Source of the DNA: Epinephelus fuscoguttatus
Taxonomy: Eukaryota; Chordata; Actinopteri; Perciformes; Serranidae
Length of the DNA: 64,000 bases
Assembly: GCF_011397635.1 (NCBI RefSeq)
Contig: NC_064775.1
Span: forward strand, 16,009,452-16,073,451
Direction: 5' to 3'
The translations under genes were made by a program, and so were the position numbers. Positions 48,160 to 61,229 of the stretch are shown one piece after another. Position 1 is the stretch's first letter, and every line of letters starts with the position of its first letter. Under the pieces are notes generated by a model. That model was not told where the DNA came from and searched no databases. It saw only the letters and a list, made by a program, of their open reading frames with translations.

Positions 48160-49080
48160 TTTTTGTTTAGTGTGTGACTCTTTGTATTCATTTTGTCTCT
48201 CTCTTTGGTTGTTTTGTCCCTTTTCGTAGATATTTTGTGCCTCTTTGATGTAATTTTGAGTCTTTTTTTGGTTGTTCTGTGTCTCTTCTCTGCCATTTTT
48301 GTCTCTCTCAGATAATTTCATGTATTTTTTGGTCATTTTGTGTCTCTTTGTAGTCTTTTTTTTAAATATAATTCTGTTTCTTTCTGGATGTTTTACATCT
48401 TTTTGTCTTTCTTTTAGGTAATTTTTTTGTTTTTTTGCTTTGTCTTTCTTTGAGGTGATATTGTGGGCTTTTTTGGTCATTTTCTGTCTCTTTGGGGTAT
48501 TTTGTGTCTTTTTTGGTTGTTCCGTGTCTTTTTGTAGTTACACTGAGTCTCTCGGATGTAACTTTTGAGTCTTTTTTGGTCATTTTGTGTCTCTTTGTAG
48601 TCATTCTATGTTTGTTTGATTTTTCAAAATATAAATTTGCATCTTTGTGGATGTTTAGTGTCTCTTTGTGGTCATTTTGTAGCTATATTTGTAGCTAGCA
48701 GCTATATAGATGGATGCACTTTTTTATCGCCAATTAGGAAATGCTTTCTTTACAGCAGCAGTTTACAATTAAAAGCAGTAAAAAAATATACAAACCACAT
48801 ACAGAGAAAAACATATCACTGGAGAAAAAAAAACTCAACATACTCTAAGTATTAGATATCTATAGAATACACAATGTAAGAATATACACTTTACATAAAC
48901 TCAGTCTTTTTCTTTGGAGCCATTTACGATTTTCTTTTAGGTTTTTTTTTATTTATTTTTTATTTATCTTTGGAGGTACATTTGTGTCATTTTTTAGTTC
49001 TGTGTCTCTCTGAAGTTATTTTGTGTCTCTTTCCAGTTCCTTTGCATCTCTGTGTGGTCTTTCTGTGTCTCTTCCTGGTC
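48160..49080. repeat. Degenerate array of 'ttttgtgtctctttgtagtcat' words
   Basis: Units of roughly 25-35 bp recur with strong drift at 48160-48690 and 48960-49080. A related stretch lies near 46270-46420. Lysine-rich frames on the minus strand come from this composition. Confidence 0.75.
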
Positions 49081-49699
49081 CATACATGTTAATTTGAGGG
49101 ACATTGTGCAGGTGAAGGCCAGGGGGATCCCTGACACTTTGGGCCCCTGGGCCTGTACCTTGTGGGCCTGTTCAGTAATCCATTCATGCATATGGCTGAC
49201 AAAAGTAAGGCCTTTCAATATCGGGCATCCAGGGCTTTTTAAAGATGTCAAACAAGGACATTTTTGGAATAAATCTGGGTAAAATGGGCAAAATGTAAGA
49301 TATCAAAGTCTTTTTACATCATATTTAACAAACACACTAAAAAGTGATCAACTTGTCCATTAAAAGAAACACACAACATGAAGTCAAAATTACAAACTAC
49401 AACTCTCTTTTATTTCAACCTCAAAATAACGCTGGTTTAGTTCTTCCAAGCTATTTCCTAAGTATCAGCTCACAGATGCTCTGCCCACATTATCTTGCAC
49501 ATGCGCATAGTGTCCACCAGGGGGCGCCAGGTGGCCAGAATTTATTTTGCTGTGGCTCAAAGGCTGCTGGGAAATTTATCTTTCAGGAAGCACCATGAGC
49601 TGCTAAACAAGTTGACTACACGCCGGTAAATGTTTGCTAATGAGAAGAATTCCGCCTGTAAATGCACTTTAAATGTTACATGTATTAACTGTGTGTTTA

Positions 49700-49946
49700 G
49701 TAGCGCGGTGTTCGGCGTCCATTTTTGTTTTCAAGATGTCAGCTCGTGCCTCCTGAACCGGTGAAGTTAGCTTAACTGTTGTGTTTAAGAGCTGTATGAT
49801 AACTCACCAAAAGTAGATATCGTTTAGCAGACTCGTCATTTGTTATTTGTTTATAGTAGTTGCTGTTTGTCTTTCATGAGTAGCAGGTTGACGGGACTAA
49901 CGGGGCGAACTGAGTTAGCACTGAACTGCAGGCATCTTCAATCATG
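49700..49946 (+). promoter_or_regulatory. gemin8: Likely gemin8 promoter and first exon region
   Basis: This stretch, just upstream of the candidate exon-1 start, has more CpG than the AT-rich surroundings. No TATA box is evident, which fits a housekeeping gene. The exon boundary on the 5' side cannot be set from sequence alone. Confidence 0.4.
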
Positions 49947-52010
49947 GTAAGGAAGCCGAGAAGGTGAAATATTGACGTTTTTAAACCTGCGTATTCCTCA
50001 TTAAAGGTGTGCTGGGCTTCATGTTGGAGTAACCAGGAGTGGATAGAGTACCTAAAAGCTACACTTGAGTAAAAGTACAAATATCTGAGCAGAATATGAC
50101 ATTTCCAAACAGTTTATGTCTTGTATTTTTTTAATATTTTGCCTGAGCCATAGTTGACCAAAGTACCGTACAATAAAAATAAAATAACATAACATGGTAA
50201 CAGCAAAACGTAAGAGAAATAACATAACAAAGCCAATTGTAAGATTTAAAAATATAATATGAAAGATAAAAGAGAAACCTTTAGGCACTGGTTTTTGTTT
50301 TTGCTCCTTAAACAGTTTATATCTTGTACATTTTTAATATTTTGACTGATACTTAATACTCTAGTATTTAAAAAAATAAAATAAAAGTGGGCTCAATGTG
50401 TGACCCTGACCTGGGGAACCCACTGGTTGTTACTGGCTTGTGAATATAACCTGTTGTCACTGTATTTTGTGTTACCGTAACTGAAGCATTCTCTGGCACA
50501 AGAATTTCCTTCAGGATAAACAAAGTTTTATTGAAGTGAATTGAGTTAAAGTCACCTGGTCGAATATTACTCAAGCAAAAGTCTTAAAGTATCTGATATT
50601 TACTGGACTTAAGTATCAAAAGTAATTTTACAGAAATGTACTCAAGTATTGAAAGTAAAAGTATAAGTAAGTGCTGTAAATAAAAAAGCAAGCGGACAGA
50701 ATTTTTACAATTATGATGTTTATTTCTTCTTGAGATATACCCATACAGTACACTACCTTAAAAATGGAGCGCACATCACACTTACAGAAAACCACTGATA
50801 GTAACGCAGCCCTGTCATAATCCTCAAGGAATGCAACATAAGAGCAGCAGATCCACATTTGCTGAGACCTTTAAGAATCTTTCGTCCACACAAAAATTTA
50901 GGCAAGATAAGATGAAAGAGACTTTATTAATCCCACTCAGAGGAAATTCACAGAGGGACATAGGTCCTTGTCCCAACATTTTTTGGAACGTGTTGTAGTA
51001 ATCTAACCCAGAATCACTTTATACGCACAAAAATCAATAAAGTTTATCAATTTGAACATTAAATATCTTGCCTCTGTACTGCATTGAACTAATCCAACAG
51101 CAAATTTAATTATTTTTGGTCTTTTAAGTACAACTTCACTGCATGTTGTGCCCAGTGCATCCTTTGAATTACTCTAAAACTGTCAGATTTTTTGATGAAA
51201 AGACTGAATAATATGAAACTAAGGATCAAAACATGTTCTGATCTTTCTCATTTCCAGGAGGACATAAGCACCGTGATGTCCTGGTTCTCCAGCCCCGTGT
51301 ACAGCCGCTACTGGCAGCACTACCAGCAGGCCATGGCCTGGCACCAGAGACACAGGCGAGCCTACAGAAAGGCCTTGGAGGCCGCCTACGGCCATGCCTA
51401 CAGCCAGGAGCAGTGTCCCGGCAGCCACCAGCAGCGCTACGCAGACTGGAACGCAGAAGAGGGCGACAGCGAAGGTGGAGAGGACGGGGACGAGGAGAGC
51501 AGCTCGGACAGCGAGATTGAGTGTGACGTCAGCAACATGGAGATCAGCGAGGAGCTTCGGCAGTACTTCGCCCAGACAGAGAAACACAGGGAGGAGCTGA
51601 GTACGTTTATTTGATGAGTAGAGTCTCCAAAATTCTCCCATGTCCATCACTTGTTGGGGATGCACACTTGTAATCAAATATGTTAAGTTTAATTTAAATA
51701 ATAAGGTGAGACTGTCTGCTACATGTCTAAAAATAATCTTCTCCCTGCAGAGAAGCAGCAGCAGATGGAGGCTGAGCAGCAGGACAGCTACGTGCCGGCC
51801 GACCAGGACCTGCGAGGTGTCTCCTGGCGAAGCAGCGCGGCTCCTCCCTCGGAGCGCCCCGGCGAGAGACGGGGGGCCGAGATGAAGAAGCTGTATGGCA
51901 AAGACGCTGCCAAGATCCTGGCCATGGAGGCGGCGATGCAGCTAAATTTCGACAGAAATTGTGACCTCAAACAGCCCAAGTACTGGCCCGTCATCCCACT
52001 GAAACTGTGA
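49944..52010 (+). CDS. gemin8: Gemin8, SMN-complex protein
   Basis: Gemin8 binds the SMN complex through SMN and Gemin6/7 and helps load Sm proteins on snRNAs in the cytoplasm and Gems. The main coding exons are 51258-51600 and 51751-52010 (GT-AG, phase 1). A candidate exon 1 ends in ATG|GTAAGG at 49944-49946 and would join in frame as [20 protein letters not shown] (201 aa in all). If exon 1 is not used, translation starts at 51276 (194 aa). Family blocks are clear: [19 protein letters not shown] near the N-terminus, [20 protein letters not shown] after an acidic Ser-rich stretch, [18 protein letters not shown], and the C-terminal [13 protein letters not shown]. Human Gemin8 ends almost the same way. 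The middle is shorter than in mammals. Confidence 0.95.
50031..50690. repeat. MITE-like repeat in gemin8 intron 1
   Basis: The ends contain inverted words of the type 'acttgagtaaaagtacaaat' and 'ctcaagtattgaaagtaaaa', familiar from fish MITEs. The exact termini were not resolved. Confidence 0.5.
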
Positions 52011-52867
52011 CGGCTGCGGGCTGTAAACTGTTTGATTTGGAGGAAATCCCTGCTCTGATCTCTCGGTGAGACAGCAGCTTTGTCGTGTAATGGATTGTGT
52101 CTGTCGACGCTGCTGATGTAGAACTAATGGCCTGGGTTAGCTGAGGGTTACAAGTTATTTTAAGCACAAAAAGTCACATAAATTAGCTTCTGCTTAGCCA
52201 GACGCGAATGTCACTGACCTGTCAGCTGCTGCTCTAAATGAAAACTTATGATTTTGATGCTACACATAATGTCGGAGTTTTTTGTGGTTTTACACTTGTG
52301 CTAAATTATTTTTAACTCAGGATGAAGCACTACGTTATATCCAAGAGACGCACGGTTTGTGTGTTGTCCTCCCACGATTTCAGGACAAAAACAGAAACAA
52401 GAATACAAACTGGAGTCAGCCGCAGTTCACATACAGTAAAACAGCTCCTGTAGGTGATGTAAATATATTCAAACAACATGTGCCTGCGTGTTTCCTCCTA
52501 ATCTGTTTCTGTTTACCCTCTAGCTTGGTGATGTTACATGCTGCAGTAGCTCCTCTTATGCCTGTCAACTTAGTTTAACCACAAAAACATTTTCAGGCCC
52601 CTTTTTTTCCCCTCTGTTCAAAATTTTGAAGCGTTCCCGCATGGCTGCTTCTGATATTCCACTCTTCAACATACGCAGAGAGTGATTTGTTGTTGTTGCT
52701 TCTAAACTGTGCCTCTCTGATTCTGACATTTCATCGGCTTCAAAGCCATTCGTGTGGTTCCTCAGGAGGGACGTTGAGTATTCTCTTTTATCTTGTGGTT
52801 GCACCACCCAGCCCCCTTTTTTTTTTTTAGACTGAAGGATGTGTGTTTTAATATAAATTCTGTTTAT

Positions 52868-52873
52868 AATAAA
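52868..52873 (+). terminator. gemin8: Polyadenylation signal of gemin8
   Basis: AATAAA about 860 bp after the stop codon, with a TG-rich stretch following. It marks a likely end of the 3' untranslated region near 52890. Confidence 0.6.
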
Positions 52874-52974
52874 GTGTTTTCTGTTTGTATAAAACCTGAT
52901 TTGCCATTGTTGATTTCTTTATACAGCTCTCTGTGGGGTGGGCGTGAGGATCTTGATTACCAATACAGCAATGT

Positions 52975-53625
52975 ATTATGTCCAAGAATCCAGTTTGAGA
53001 TTATTTGAGCTTTGTGACATGGTGTGTTATCCTGCTGGAAGTAGCCATCAGAAGATAGGTACACTGTGGTCATAAAGGGATGGACACGGTCAGCAACAAT
53101 ACTCAAGTAGGCTGTGGTGTTTAAACCATGCTCAGTTGGTACTAAGGGGCCCAAAGTGTGCCAAGAAAATATCCCCCACACCATTACACCACCACCTGAC
53201 AGGAGTAGCACCTGGTGAGGTCTTCTGCTGCTGTAGCCCATCTGCTTCAAGGTTGGACGTGTTGTTGGTTCAGAGATATGGTTGTAACAAGTGGTTATTT
53301 GAGTTACTGTTGCCTTTCTGTCATCTTGAACCAGTCTGGCCATTCTCCTCTGACCTCTGGCATCAACAAGGCACTTTCACCCAGAGAACTGCTGCTCACT
53401 GGATATTTTCTCTCCTTCGGACCATCCTCTGTAAACCCTAGAGATGGTTGTGCGTGAAAATCCCAGTAGATCAGCAGTTTCTGAAATACTGGCACCAACA
53501 ACCATGCCATGTTCAAAGTCACTTAAATCACCTTTCTTCCCCATTCTGATGCTCGGTTTGAACTTCAGCAGGTCATCTTGATCATGTCTACATGCCTGAA
53601 TGCATTGAGTTGCTGCCACTTAATT
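52975..53625 (-). mobile_element. Tc1-like transposon, internally deleted
   Basis: The minus strand encodes the N-terminal helix-turn-helix part (MGKKGDLSDFEHGMVVGA, ISETADLLGFSRTTISRVY) near 53550-53440. Then, out of frame, it encodes QDDRKATVTQITTCYN and the catalytic domain with GGGVMVWGIFSWHTLGPLVP and FQQDNTPCHKA. Part of the middle and the C-terminus are missing and frames change, so it is inactive. It lies just past the gemin8 3' end. Confidence 0.85.
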
Positions 53626-53689
53626 GGCTGATTTGCATTTTTGTTCTTTTAAATCTGCTTTGTTCTTCTGCATCTTTTTGACTTTTTTT

Positions 53690-54335
53690 TCCCACCAGTA
53701 TAGTGAAACAAGCACATTTTTTTCCATAACATTTTTCTGAGGTAATCTTATTAAATCTTGTTGTTTAGTATTATTTACCATGTTATTTCTTTCTTGGTTT
53801 TTTATCAACAATTTCTCATGATTCTGAGACAATAATTTTGTAAATTTTCATTTTTCAGAATTTTTTTTATCTCGTTATTTCGGAAAAACAAGTTGAAATT
53901 TTTTTTTTCTTAAAAACTTGTCTCATCATTTTGAGATCATAATGTTGTAAAATCTCATTTGTCAAAATTGTTTATTTTAATATTAAAGAAAAACAAGAAA
54001 AACATTTTTCCCATCAAAATTTTTCAAAAAATTTGAAGACAATCTTGTTGTTGTTTTTTTCAGAAAATAAAAGCAGATTCTTTTCCATGAAAATGTGTCT
54101 CTTAATTCTGACATAATAACATAACATTTTTTCCTAATTATTGATGTCATTAAAAAACATTTTTTTTCCATCAAACCTTTTCTCACAACTTTGAAATAAT
54201 AATTTTCTGAATTCTCGTTTTTATTCAATTTTTTTTTAAATGTCATTAATTATTTCACAGAAACATGAGCAGATTTTTCCCCTGAAATAATCTCATAATT
54301 CTGACATAATCATCTAATTAATTCAGAAAAACAGG
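53690..54335. repeat. AT-rich degenerate array
   Basis: Words such as 'ctcataattctgacataata', 'cattttttcccatcaaa' and 'cagaaaaacaag' alternate at irregular spacing. No coding exon was seen. Confidence 0.6.
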
Positions 54336-54402
54336 GCAAATGTTTTTCCCCCTGTGTAAATGCATTCGGCTTCCGTACGATAAGGACACTTGGAGCGGAT
54401 TA

Positions 54403-54584
54403 ATGAAGTCTGATCCGTTTCCAGACCCAGCCGTGACGTCACCCCACCCCCGCCGTCCCTCCGATTCCAAAACGGGACGTCCAGTTGTTTGTATGCAGCC
54501 CCCCTCTGAACAACCTGTGGACATCACCAGGGACTTCTGCCACTCTTTGTCTCAGGGCCAGTCTCCACCGCAGCTCAACAATGG
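54403..54584 (+). CDS. Candidate first coding exon of an unrecognised gene
   Basis: An open frame starts at an ATG (MKSDPFPDPAVTSPHPRRPS), runs 60 codons and ends at a donor-like GG|GTAGGT in phase 2. Base composition is much richer in GC than on either side. The protein has no family I recognise and is proline-rich and probably disordered. A CRE (TGACGTCA) lies inside it at 54434-54441, so the stretch may instead be a promoter and untranslated exon. I found no downstream exon to join. Confidence 0.3.
54434..54441. promoter_or_regulatory. CRE, TGACGTCA
   Basis: A perfect palindromic CREB/ATF site in a locally GC-rich stretch. Confidence 0.45.
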
Positions 54585-54599
54585 GTAGGTGAACTGTCT

Positions 54600-56290
54600 T
54601 CTACATGTCTGCTCACTTTCGTTTCAGCAGCTGTGAAATAACACCGGGTCACTTTTATTTTTGTGTCTTCGCTTCTTCTTTCTGTGTTGTTTTGGATGCT
54701 CCAGTCCTCCAGCTGCAGCTGCAGGGACCTTTCTGCTTGCGCGCGTGATGATGCAGCGTGTTGGACTCTAATTTGCATGTCTGATAATCAGTTTAAAGGC
54801 TCAAAGGAAAACTATCAGTCTGTTAACTTTCACCGCTTCACTCTGAATCCCTTGCAGCCTTTTGTCAGTGCGCAGCAACATTATGTTTTTTGGGAAGATT
54901 TCACTTCCAAACTGTTAGTTGTAGACATCATGGGTCAGTTATACAAAATGTGCGCCATTGCACGCTCGTGCACGATTATCTAAGCTGTAACTATGTGTGT
55001 TGTTGGTTTGTGTTTTTTTACACTGATTAATGTCAGGCTGTGCAAGCAGCAGAAAATCCCCTTTATTTCTGTGCAGCATGTGTTGGATTTGAGAAGCAAG
55101 CTAAGATTTCATTATGCAGAAATATACAGTCAAAATATCCCATTAGGCCTCTGCAAACATCTCCCAGACTTTTCTTGAGGTGTTATATAACTTTTTTAAT
55201 ATGAGTTGTATTTGAATATTAACATAAATCCAGTCCTGCAGTGACACTCCAGACTTTGAGGATATTTTCAGGCAAACTTCTCCTGATGGAAGGTAAAATC
55301 TGAGCTCGCCTGACTGCATCCTTCCCACGTCAACTCCTCATGTGAGAGTTGATGTTGATTGGATTAAGAGGGAATGATCCGCTCCTTTGCTGTGGATTAA
55401 ACGGGCTGGACAAGGTTGAAACACGGAAGACAATGCCTGGCGTGTACAGGAGATGTGGAGGCATGCTGCAGGAAGTGCACATTTGTTTTTGGTTTTATAG
55501 GCTTTATTCAATCAGGTAATGTCATTACATTTAAGATCTCTTTTGCAAGAGAGGCATGAGGGTACAGCAGGGAAAATAACACACACACACAAGCACATAG
55601 TGTAAAAACAGCATCAGAAACAATAAGACCTCTATAAAAAGGCTTTAAATTAAAGGTATAAATCTAGTTAATGGGATCAGACTTTCAAGTTTTAGTGTCC
55701 ATTTGTTTGTTTGTAAGTGCTGGAAGTCTTCAGGGCACCACAGGAAACATCAGGTTGTTCTGAGGTAGAATGAGCAGTAGGAGAGTACAGGATATCTCCA
55801 TGGTGGATGGTTATTTGGTCAAAAAAGATTCATAGTCGAAATCAGCCAATCTGTCTTTAAACCATGGGTGTATAAAGAGAACTGGATACAGTGGGGCCCC
55901 ATTCATTCCTGTGAAAGTTAATCAGCGGTGCATGAAGCCAAAAAAGCTGGTCTTCTGAGCAGCTACTTCCGCTTTAGCACTCCGCTAACTTGAATGGGCA
56001 TAAGATTATTTTATCATGCGTCTTCTCCAGACTTTCTGAATTTTATCGGAACAGATGGATCAAATCCTGATAGTGTAACGAGTTATTTAATGGGGGTTGT
56101 GGTGCCCAAAAAATGTATCCACAGATTTACAGACGTCTCTTTTCAGCCCCACGTCATCACGTGACAGACCCTAAAAGTGTTTGGCCACTTTGTCAAAATG
56201 GTTTCAAAGTCTAGCGCACTTATCGGGGGCCAGGTTTCAACACACAGATGAATAGCTTTCCAAGGCAAAGTAGTAGGTTATGTATATTTG
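54600..56290. other. Unassigned stretch
   Basis: No exon with convincing borders was seen on either strand. Confidence 0.35.
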
Positions 56291-56299
56291 AAAGGAACC

Positions 56300-57740
56300 A
56301 TTTGCGACATTCAGAGCATGTCTATGATACAGAGCCTGAGCCGGGATTTTCTGCACACGACTCTACATGGAGGTGGCTGAGCCGACAGCTAGCAGCGAAC
56401 GGTGCTAACAGCGCAAACAGTGCTAACAATGGCAACAGTGCTGACTGAAGGATGTTAACGTGGGTAACGTGATCACATCCCTACTTGTCATATTTTGCTG
56501 CTTAGGCAGAAGCACCAGGTGTTACTAAAATGATGCCAAGAGCAGCCTTTTGCTTTGTATCTTGACACAGAGCCAGAAGTGGTTGGCGGTTGGGTTTAGG
56601 CAACAATGCTACTTGGTTATGGTTTGGAAAAGATTGTGGATTTTGCCAAAAAACACCTGGTTTTGAGTGCCACAGATGCTGCAACCAATGTTATTTGTTT
56701 ATCTCGAACACTGCTCTCCTGGGTCAAAGTCCGGTGTTTGTTGGAACCATCCACCTCGCCTAACGCCCACCATGAGCAGCATGCTCCTTAAACTACATCC
56801 ATTGCTCTGACCATCTAGTAATGACATGGATGGGTTATCATTAGAGTTTGTTCAAAGCCTGGTGCATCTCACGTAGATGCTAATTATAGTGACTTCACAT
56901 GTGACCAGGCTGACATGTGGGGGAACCAAAGGGTAGGCTTCCGCAACCTGGTCTCACTCCAAAGTCATCGAAATCCAGCACTTGGGCAGTGACTTTTGCA
57001 TCAGACACCAACCAAGGAAGCCGCCCTTTAACGTCGGCTGATATGCAACTCGTTGCTGTTATAATTTAATGGCACCCAGCGGAGGCAAGAATGGAAGTTA
57101 AGGTGGCAAAAGTCTCAGTGGTTTGGGTGGGAGGGGTGGTGGATGGGTCCAACAAACACCAGCTTTTACAGGAGAGTGGTGCTCGCGTCCCATAAGATGA
57201 TAAAGCCAAACCCTGTTCTTCCTAAACCCAACCATGTGCGTTTGTTGTTGAAGGAGAAAAAAAAAGTCAGTTCGCGTTGTTGTACCGATGTAGTGTCTTT
57301 ATTTTGAAAGAGACTGTGTGTAAACGGTAAAATACCTGTGAAAACATAGGTGTATTTTGAAAGAAGACAATGCATGTAACAGGCAGACAGTCAACAACCA
57401 ACGCACCCAGGGTACCTTGCATGTCTTATCTAGACGTGGTAGGTCCATGAGCAAACGTCGATATGTGACAAGGTAGGGAGCGAGAATATGTTGGCTTCTA
57501 CAGCAACACCATTCTGCCACTGTGGGCTGGGATGCCATTATAAGCAATAACCGCAATAGTAGCGCATTGCAAAGCACCGGCGATTACCTTGTCAGAGGGA
57601 TACACACATAGGGACTCACATGGACTAATATGCACTCGCAGCCGGACTGCCTACCACAACAATGAACAGAGAAGCTCAGATTACAACACATAGAGAGGTA
57701 GTGTGACTTCATTCTCTGCTCCAGACGCCATCACTCTACG
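56300..57740. repeat. Composite interspersed repeats
   Basis: The outer parts match the block in the last intron of gene C (16975-19250). In the middle (57206-57430) sits a copy of the repeat also found at 1345 and 27030. A 'ttaggcaacaatgctacttggttatgg' segment near 56600 matches one near 6980. Confidence 0.55.
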
Positions 57741-58439
57741 AAATCTTTACCTGGCAAAAAGTTGTTTGCTGCTATATTCATGCTTTACGGCTTTAATTTG
57801 GCTTCAGAGCAACTTGGGTAGCACCAAACAAAATCTAGAAACCCAACACAGGCTTTGGGTTTCTTCCAAAATAATATAGTTAAAGTAAAAACAGTCAAAC
57901 CCATGCAGGAAAGGACTTAAAACTAAAGGTTATAGTCAGACATTTATGTGTAGTATACAGTATTAAGCACAGAGATGTTGACTTTGATAACACCAGTTCC
58001 TCGAGCATGAAAAGCCAACCAAACAGCAGAGAAGGTGAATCTCAGCAACAAACTTCGGTGATTGAAATCATAGAAAACAGACTGTAGATTCTGATCAACA
58101 CTGGTTTCCAATTTGTTTTGGAAGAAGTAATCAAACCACAGTGTACTGGCAGACATGCAGAGCTGAAACCAGTAGCATTCAGACTGATCCTATTAGACCT
58201 CTGATCCAATACAACCAACTTTCCCCAGCGTTTCCCTCCCTACCCTCTCTCTTTGTCTTTGCTTCTCTCCCATTCACAACATCTGTTTCCAATAAGGCAG
58301 CAGGGCAGTTTATCGCCTTCAGGCCGGTGAGAAGTTGAGAACAGACAGGATGTAGCCAAGTGACATGATTTACTGCGATAGGGAACCGGAGCAATTTTTC
58401 TGCGGGAAGCCATCGTAAACTTCTCCTCTTTCAGCTCCC

Positions 58440-58640
58440 CTTGTTTTGCCCGTTATCCCCCCAAACTGCTACTTTAGTCTCATCATCGTCAGCCATCATC
58501 ATCCCGTCTTTCATCTGCATCTGCTCCTCTCATTGTCTTCATCATTATTCTTTCCATTCCCCCTCCCTCCCTCCTCTTCTTTCCTCTCCTCCCCCTCTCC
58601 TCCTGCGTCCTCCTTCGTGAATTCGCTCTTTGTGCTTGCT
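58440..58640. other. Polypyrimidine-rich stretch
   Basis: The plus strand is mostly C and T, densest at 58550-58615. The open frame through it is a composition effect. Confidence 0.6.
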
Positions 58641-58759
58641 GCAGTTTCCTCTCGGTGGATATGTGCAAACTCATATCCTCTTGCATCCTCTCCTGTGGAT
58701 TTGCTATGCGCTGATGTGCAGAATGGATGCTGAATGTAACAGGCGGACTTCAAAGGCCG

Positions 58760-60660
58760 CAGATTTTAAAGGGTTGTTTTATTCTGAAGGAATGAATGAT
58801 CACTCAGCTGGAAAAAAAGAAAGTGGAACGATCCACTGGCCTGATTAGAATAACGGTGTACCATCACTTAAACTGCAGCAAATGGTGTCATAATAATAGT
58901 CTGGGGAAAGCTGAATACAAACCATCATTACTGTGTTTTATCTGTAGTATATACGTACTGCAAGATTCCCAAATTTTTGCACAAACAGTATTTGGTGAAA
59001 TATTATATTTTACTTCTAATGGTGTATGAATGAACATATTCAGGGTGTTGTTACATAACGCTGTATATCTATAATGTAATGCATGGAAATAGCACACTAC
59101 ACAAAACAAACAAAATTATGTATCAGATTTGAAGGCTCGGTACGGCAGCTCATTTTCCAGCATTAACAAGTGTTAATTTTTCAGTGTTAATTATCAGGAG
59201 TTGACAAGTGTTGATATGAGAGTTTGTTTGTTCGCTCACACAGCTGATACGACTCTGGGGCAGCTTCTCCAAACTATCTCAAGGTGTTAAATTGACTCTG
59301 ATAGTTGTGGATTTATATCAGCACTGGCAGGACTGTTGATCTTTACACCCTGAGCGTCAAATTAAGACTGACAATTGGCAAATTTGGATTATTGATTATG
59401 ATTCTGATTCTGATTGAACGCCTAATGCCGACCGTAAACTACAAGACTTTGAAAAGACTTTTAAAAGCCTACAGTCAGACACCTTCCCACGTCTGAAGAC
59501 AATTTGAGTTTTAGTCACTAATTGTAAGATACAACAAACACTGGGGAGCTCACAGGGTCACTGTTTGCAAGACAACTAGATTCATCTTGAGATTATTTCC
59601 CATCCTGCTCCTGCTGGAAAACTTACACCAAACTCCCTTTAAGAAATGTGACATTTTAACAGTTCCTTACATCTCCGTAAAAACACATCACTTAAGAAAC
59701 ACAAGATAAAAGGCGTCATATGTCGACAGTATTCTTGTCAATTCGGCATCAATATAATCCGCAAAGATAAACTCTATTTGCATATAAACTTGTTGCCTTA
59801 ACCTGCCACCAGCTTCCATTGGTTAGTTGTGCTATTTTAGTGGATGGAGACAGTGGGAATGAGAGGACAACCATGAAAAAAAATTAAGGTTTCTCACTAA
59901 AATAAGTGCCGGTTGGTGGATCAGATACATGCCGAACTAAACGCAGACTCTTGTTCACTCAACAACTCCACCAGTTTCTCTTCCTTTTCCAAATAAAAGA
60001 GAACCAAGACTTGTTCACGTTCTTTCACCTCCCTGGAGTCCCATCCATGTTTACTGTCTGGCCTGTTTGCTGCTTCCTGTTTGGTGCTGTTGTTGACAAT
60101 GTTCATGTCATTGAATTTCACTATTATATGAGCCAGGACTAAAAACGTCTGATAATCTAAAACATGTTTGACTTTGGACTGCCAAGCCAAGAAAAATCGA
60201 GATCATAGGAGTGCACACCAACTGAAGTGAAACTCTTATGGCTTTATACCGATACTGGAAATTTGTCCGGGACAGTGAAATCCTTTGACAAGTTGTTCGT
60301 TGTAAGGCTGGCATTAGAAATAGAGAGAACTGAGTAAAACTAGGACTCACAAAAGCAGAGTTTCATAATGAGCAACCAAAACCAAAATGCCAGGTCAGGC
60401 AGCACGTTCAAAACATATTTATACGGTCAACATCTGTCTCATAACTGTCTGCAAAAGATATGTCCATTGTGTTGCAACTCATAATGTGGCAGATGAGAGC
60501 TAAGTAAAATTTGATGTTTCCACACAGCTGATAAGCTTTAACAGTTACTTCTGTTTTGGACTTTCCATTCCCCAAAAAGTTCAAATGAGTAAGCCCAAAA
60601 CTGGACTTGAAACTTCTACTCAAGTGAATGAATTTAGCTTTTTAAAATGGTGGTATGAGC
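58760..60660. other. Unassigned stretch
   Basis: No exon or clear element was recognised. Confidence 0.35.
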
Positions 60661-60664
60661 AAGC

Positions 60665-61225
60665 CTTTAAAGGGGACCTAGTATGCTCTTTAACATGCTT
60701 TGATTTTATTGAATTTCATTTAATTTTTCTCATAATGCTTGCCTGAATATATCTGCTTTCACCCTCTGTCTAAACGCCCATGGCTACAGATGAAATGAAG
60801 CCGTACCACTCGAAGTCGTGGGGACATTGTAGTGTAGCAGAAAGAACGAATCATTAATATAGTTAATCAAGTCATCCGTTCACATGTTGTGATGTATTTA
60901 ATGGCCTCATAGACCTTGGCTGTCTACAAAGCTGCCTCCATTAAAAGGTATATTATTACGACCTCCTCCACCCTCGCCATCTTTGTTGCTGTCAGAAACT
61001 TTTGACTCTGCCCTCTCTTGCCATCTAGTAGATGTATCTATGCCAACATAAAGGATGCATGGAAGTATGTGATGTTTACGAAGTTTGTAATTAAAGGTCC
61101 TATGTTTGTAAGTAAAGGGAGTACAAATGAGCCTTCAGGGTCTGTCTCTTTAAGCCCCTCTCCCGAACAAGCCCAGACTGCGCTGACTGGTCAGTGGTCC
61201 GTATCTCGGTGTCTCTGAATCGTCA
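60665..61225. repeat. Fish MITE-like repeats
   Basis: It begins with AAAGGGGACCTAGTATGCT, a terminus common to a teleost repeat family. A second unit starts near 61093 with 'ttaaaggtcctatg'. Boundaries are approximate. Confidence 0.45.
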
Positions 61226-61229
61226 TTGC

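Noticed and set aside
51219-51677. 152-codon minus-strand frame over gemin8
   Set aside because: Antisense shadow of the GC-rich gemin8 exon; the plus-strand protein is clearly Gemin8.
58446-58733. 95-codon frame rich in Ser, Pro and Phe
   Set aside because: Product of a polypyrimidine tract; both strands are open.
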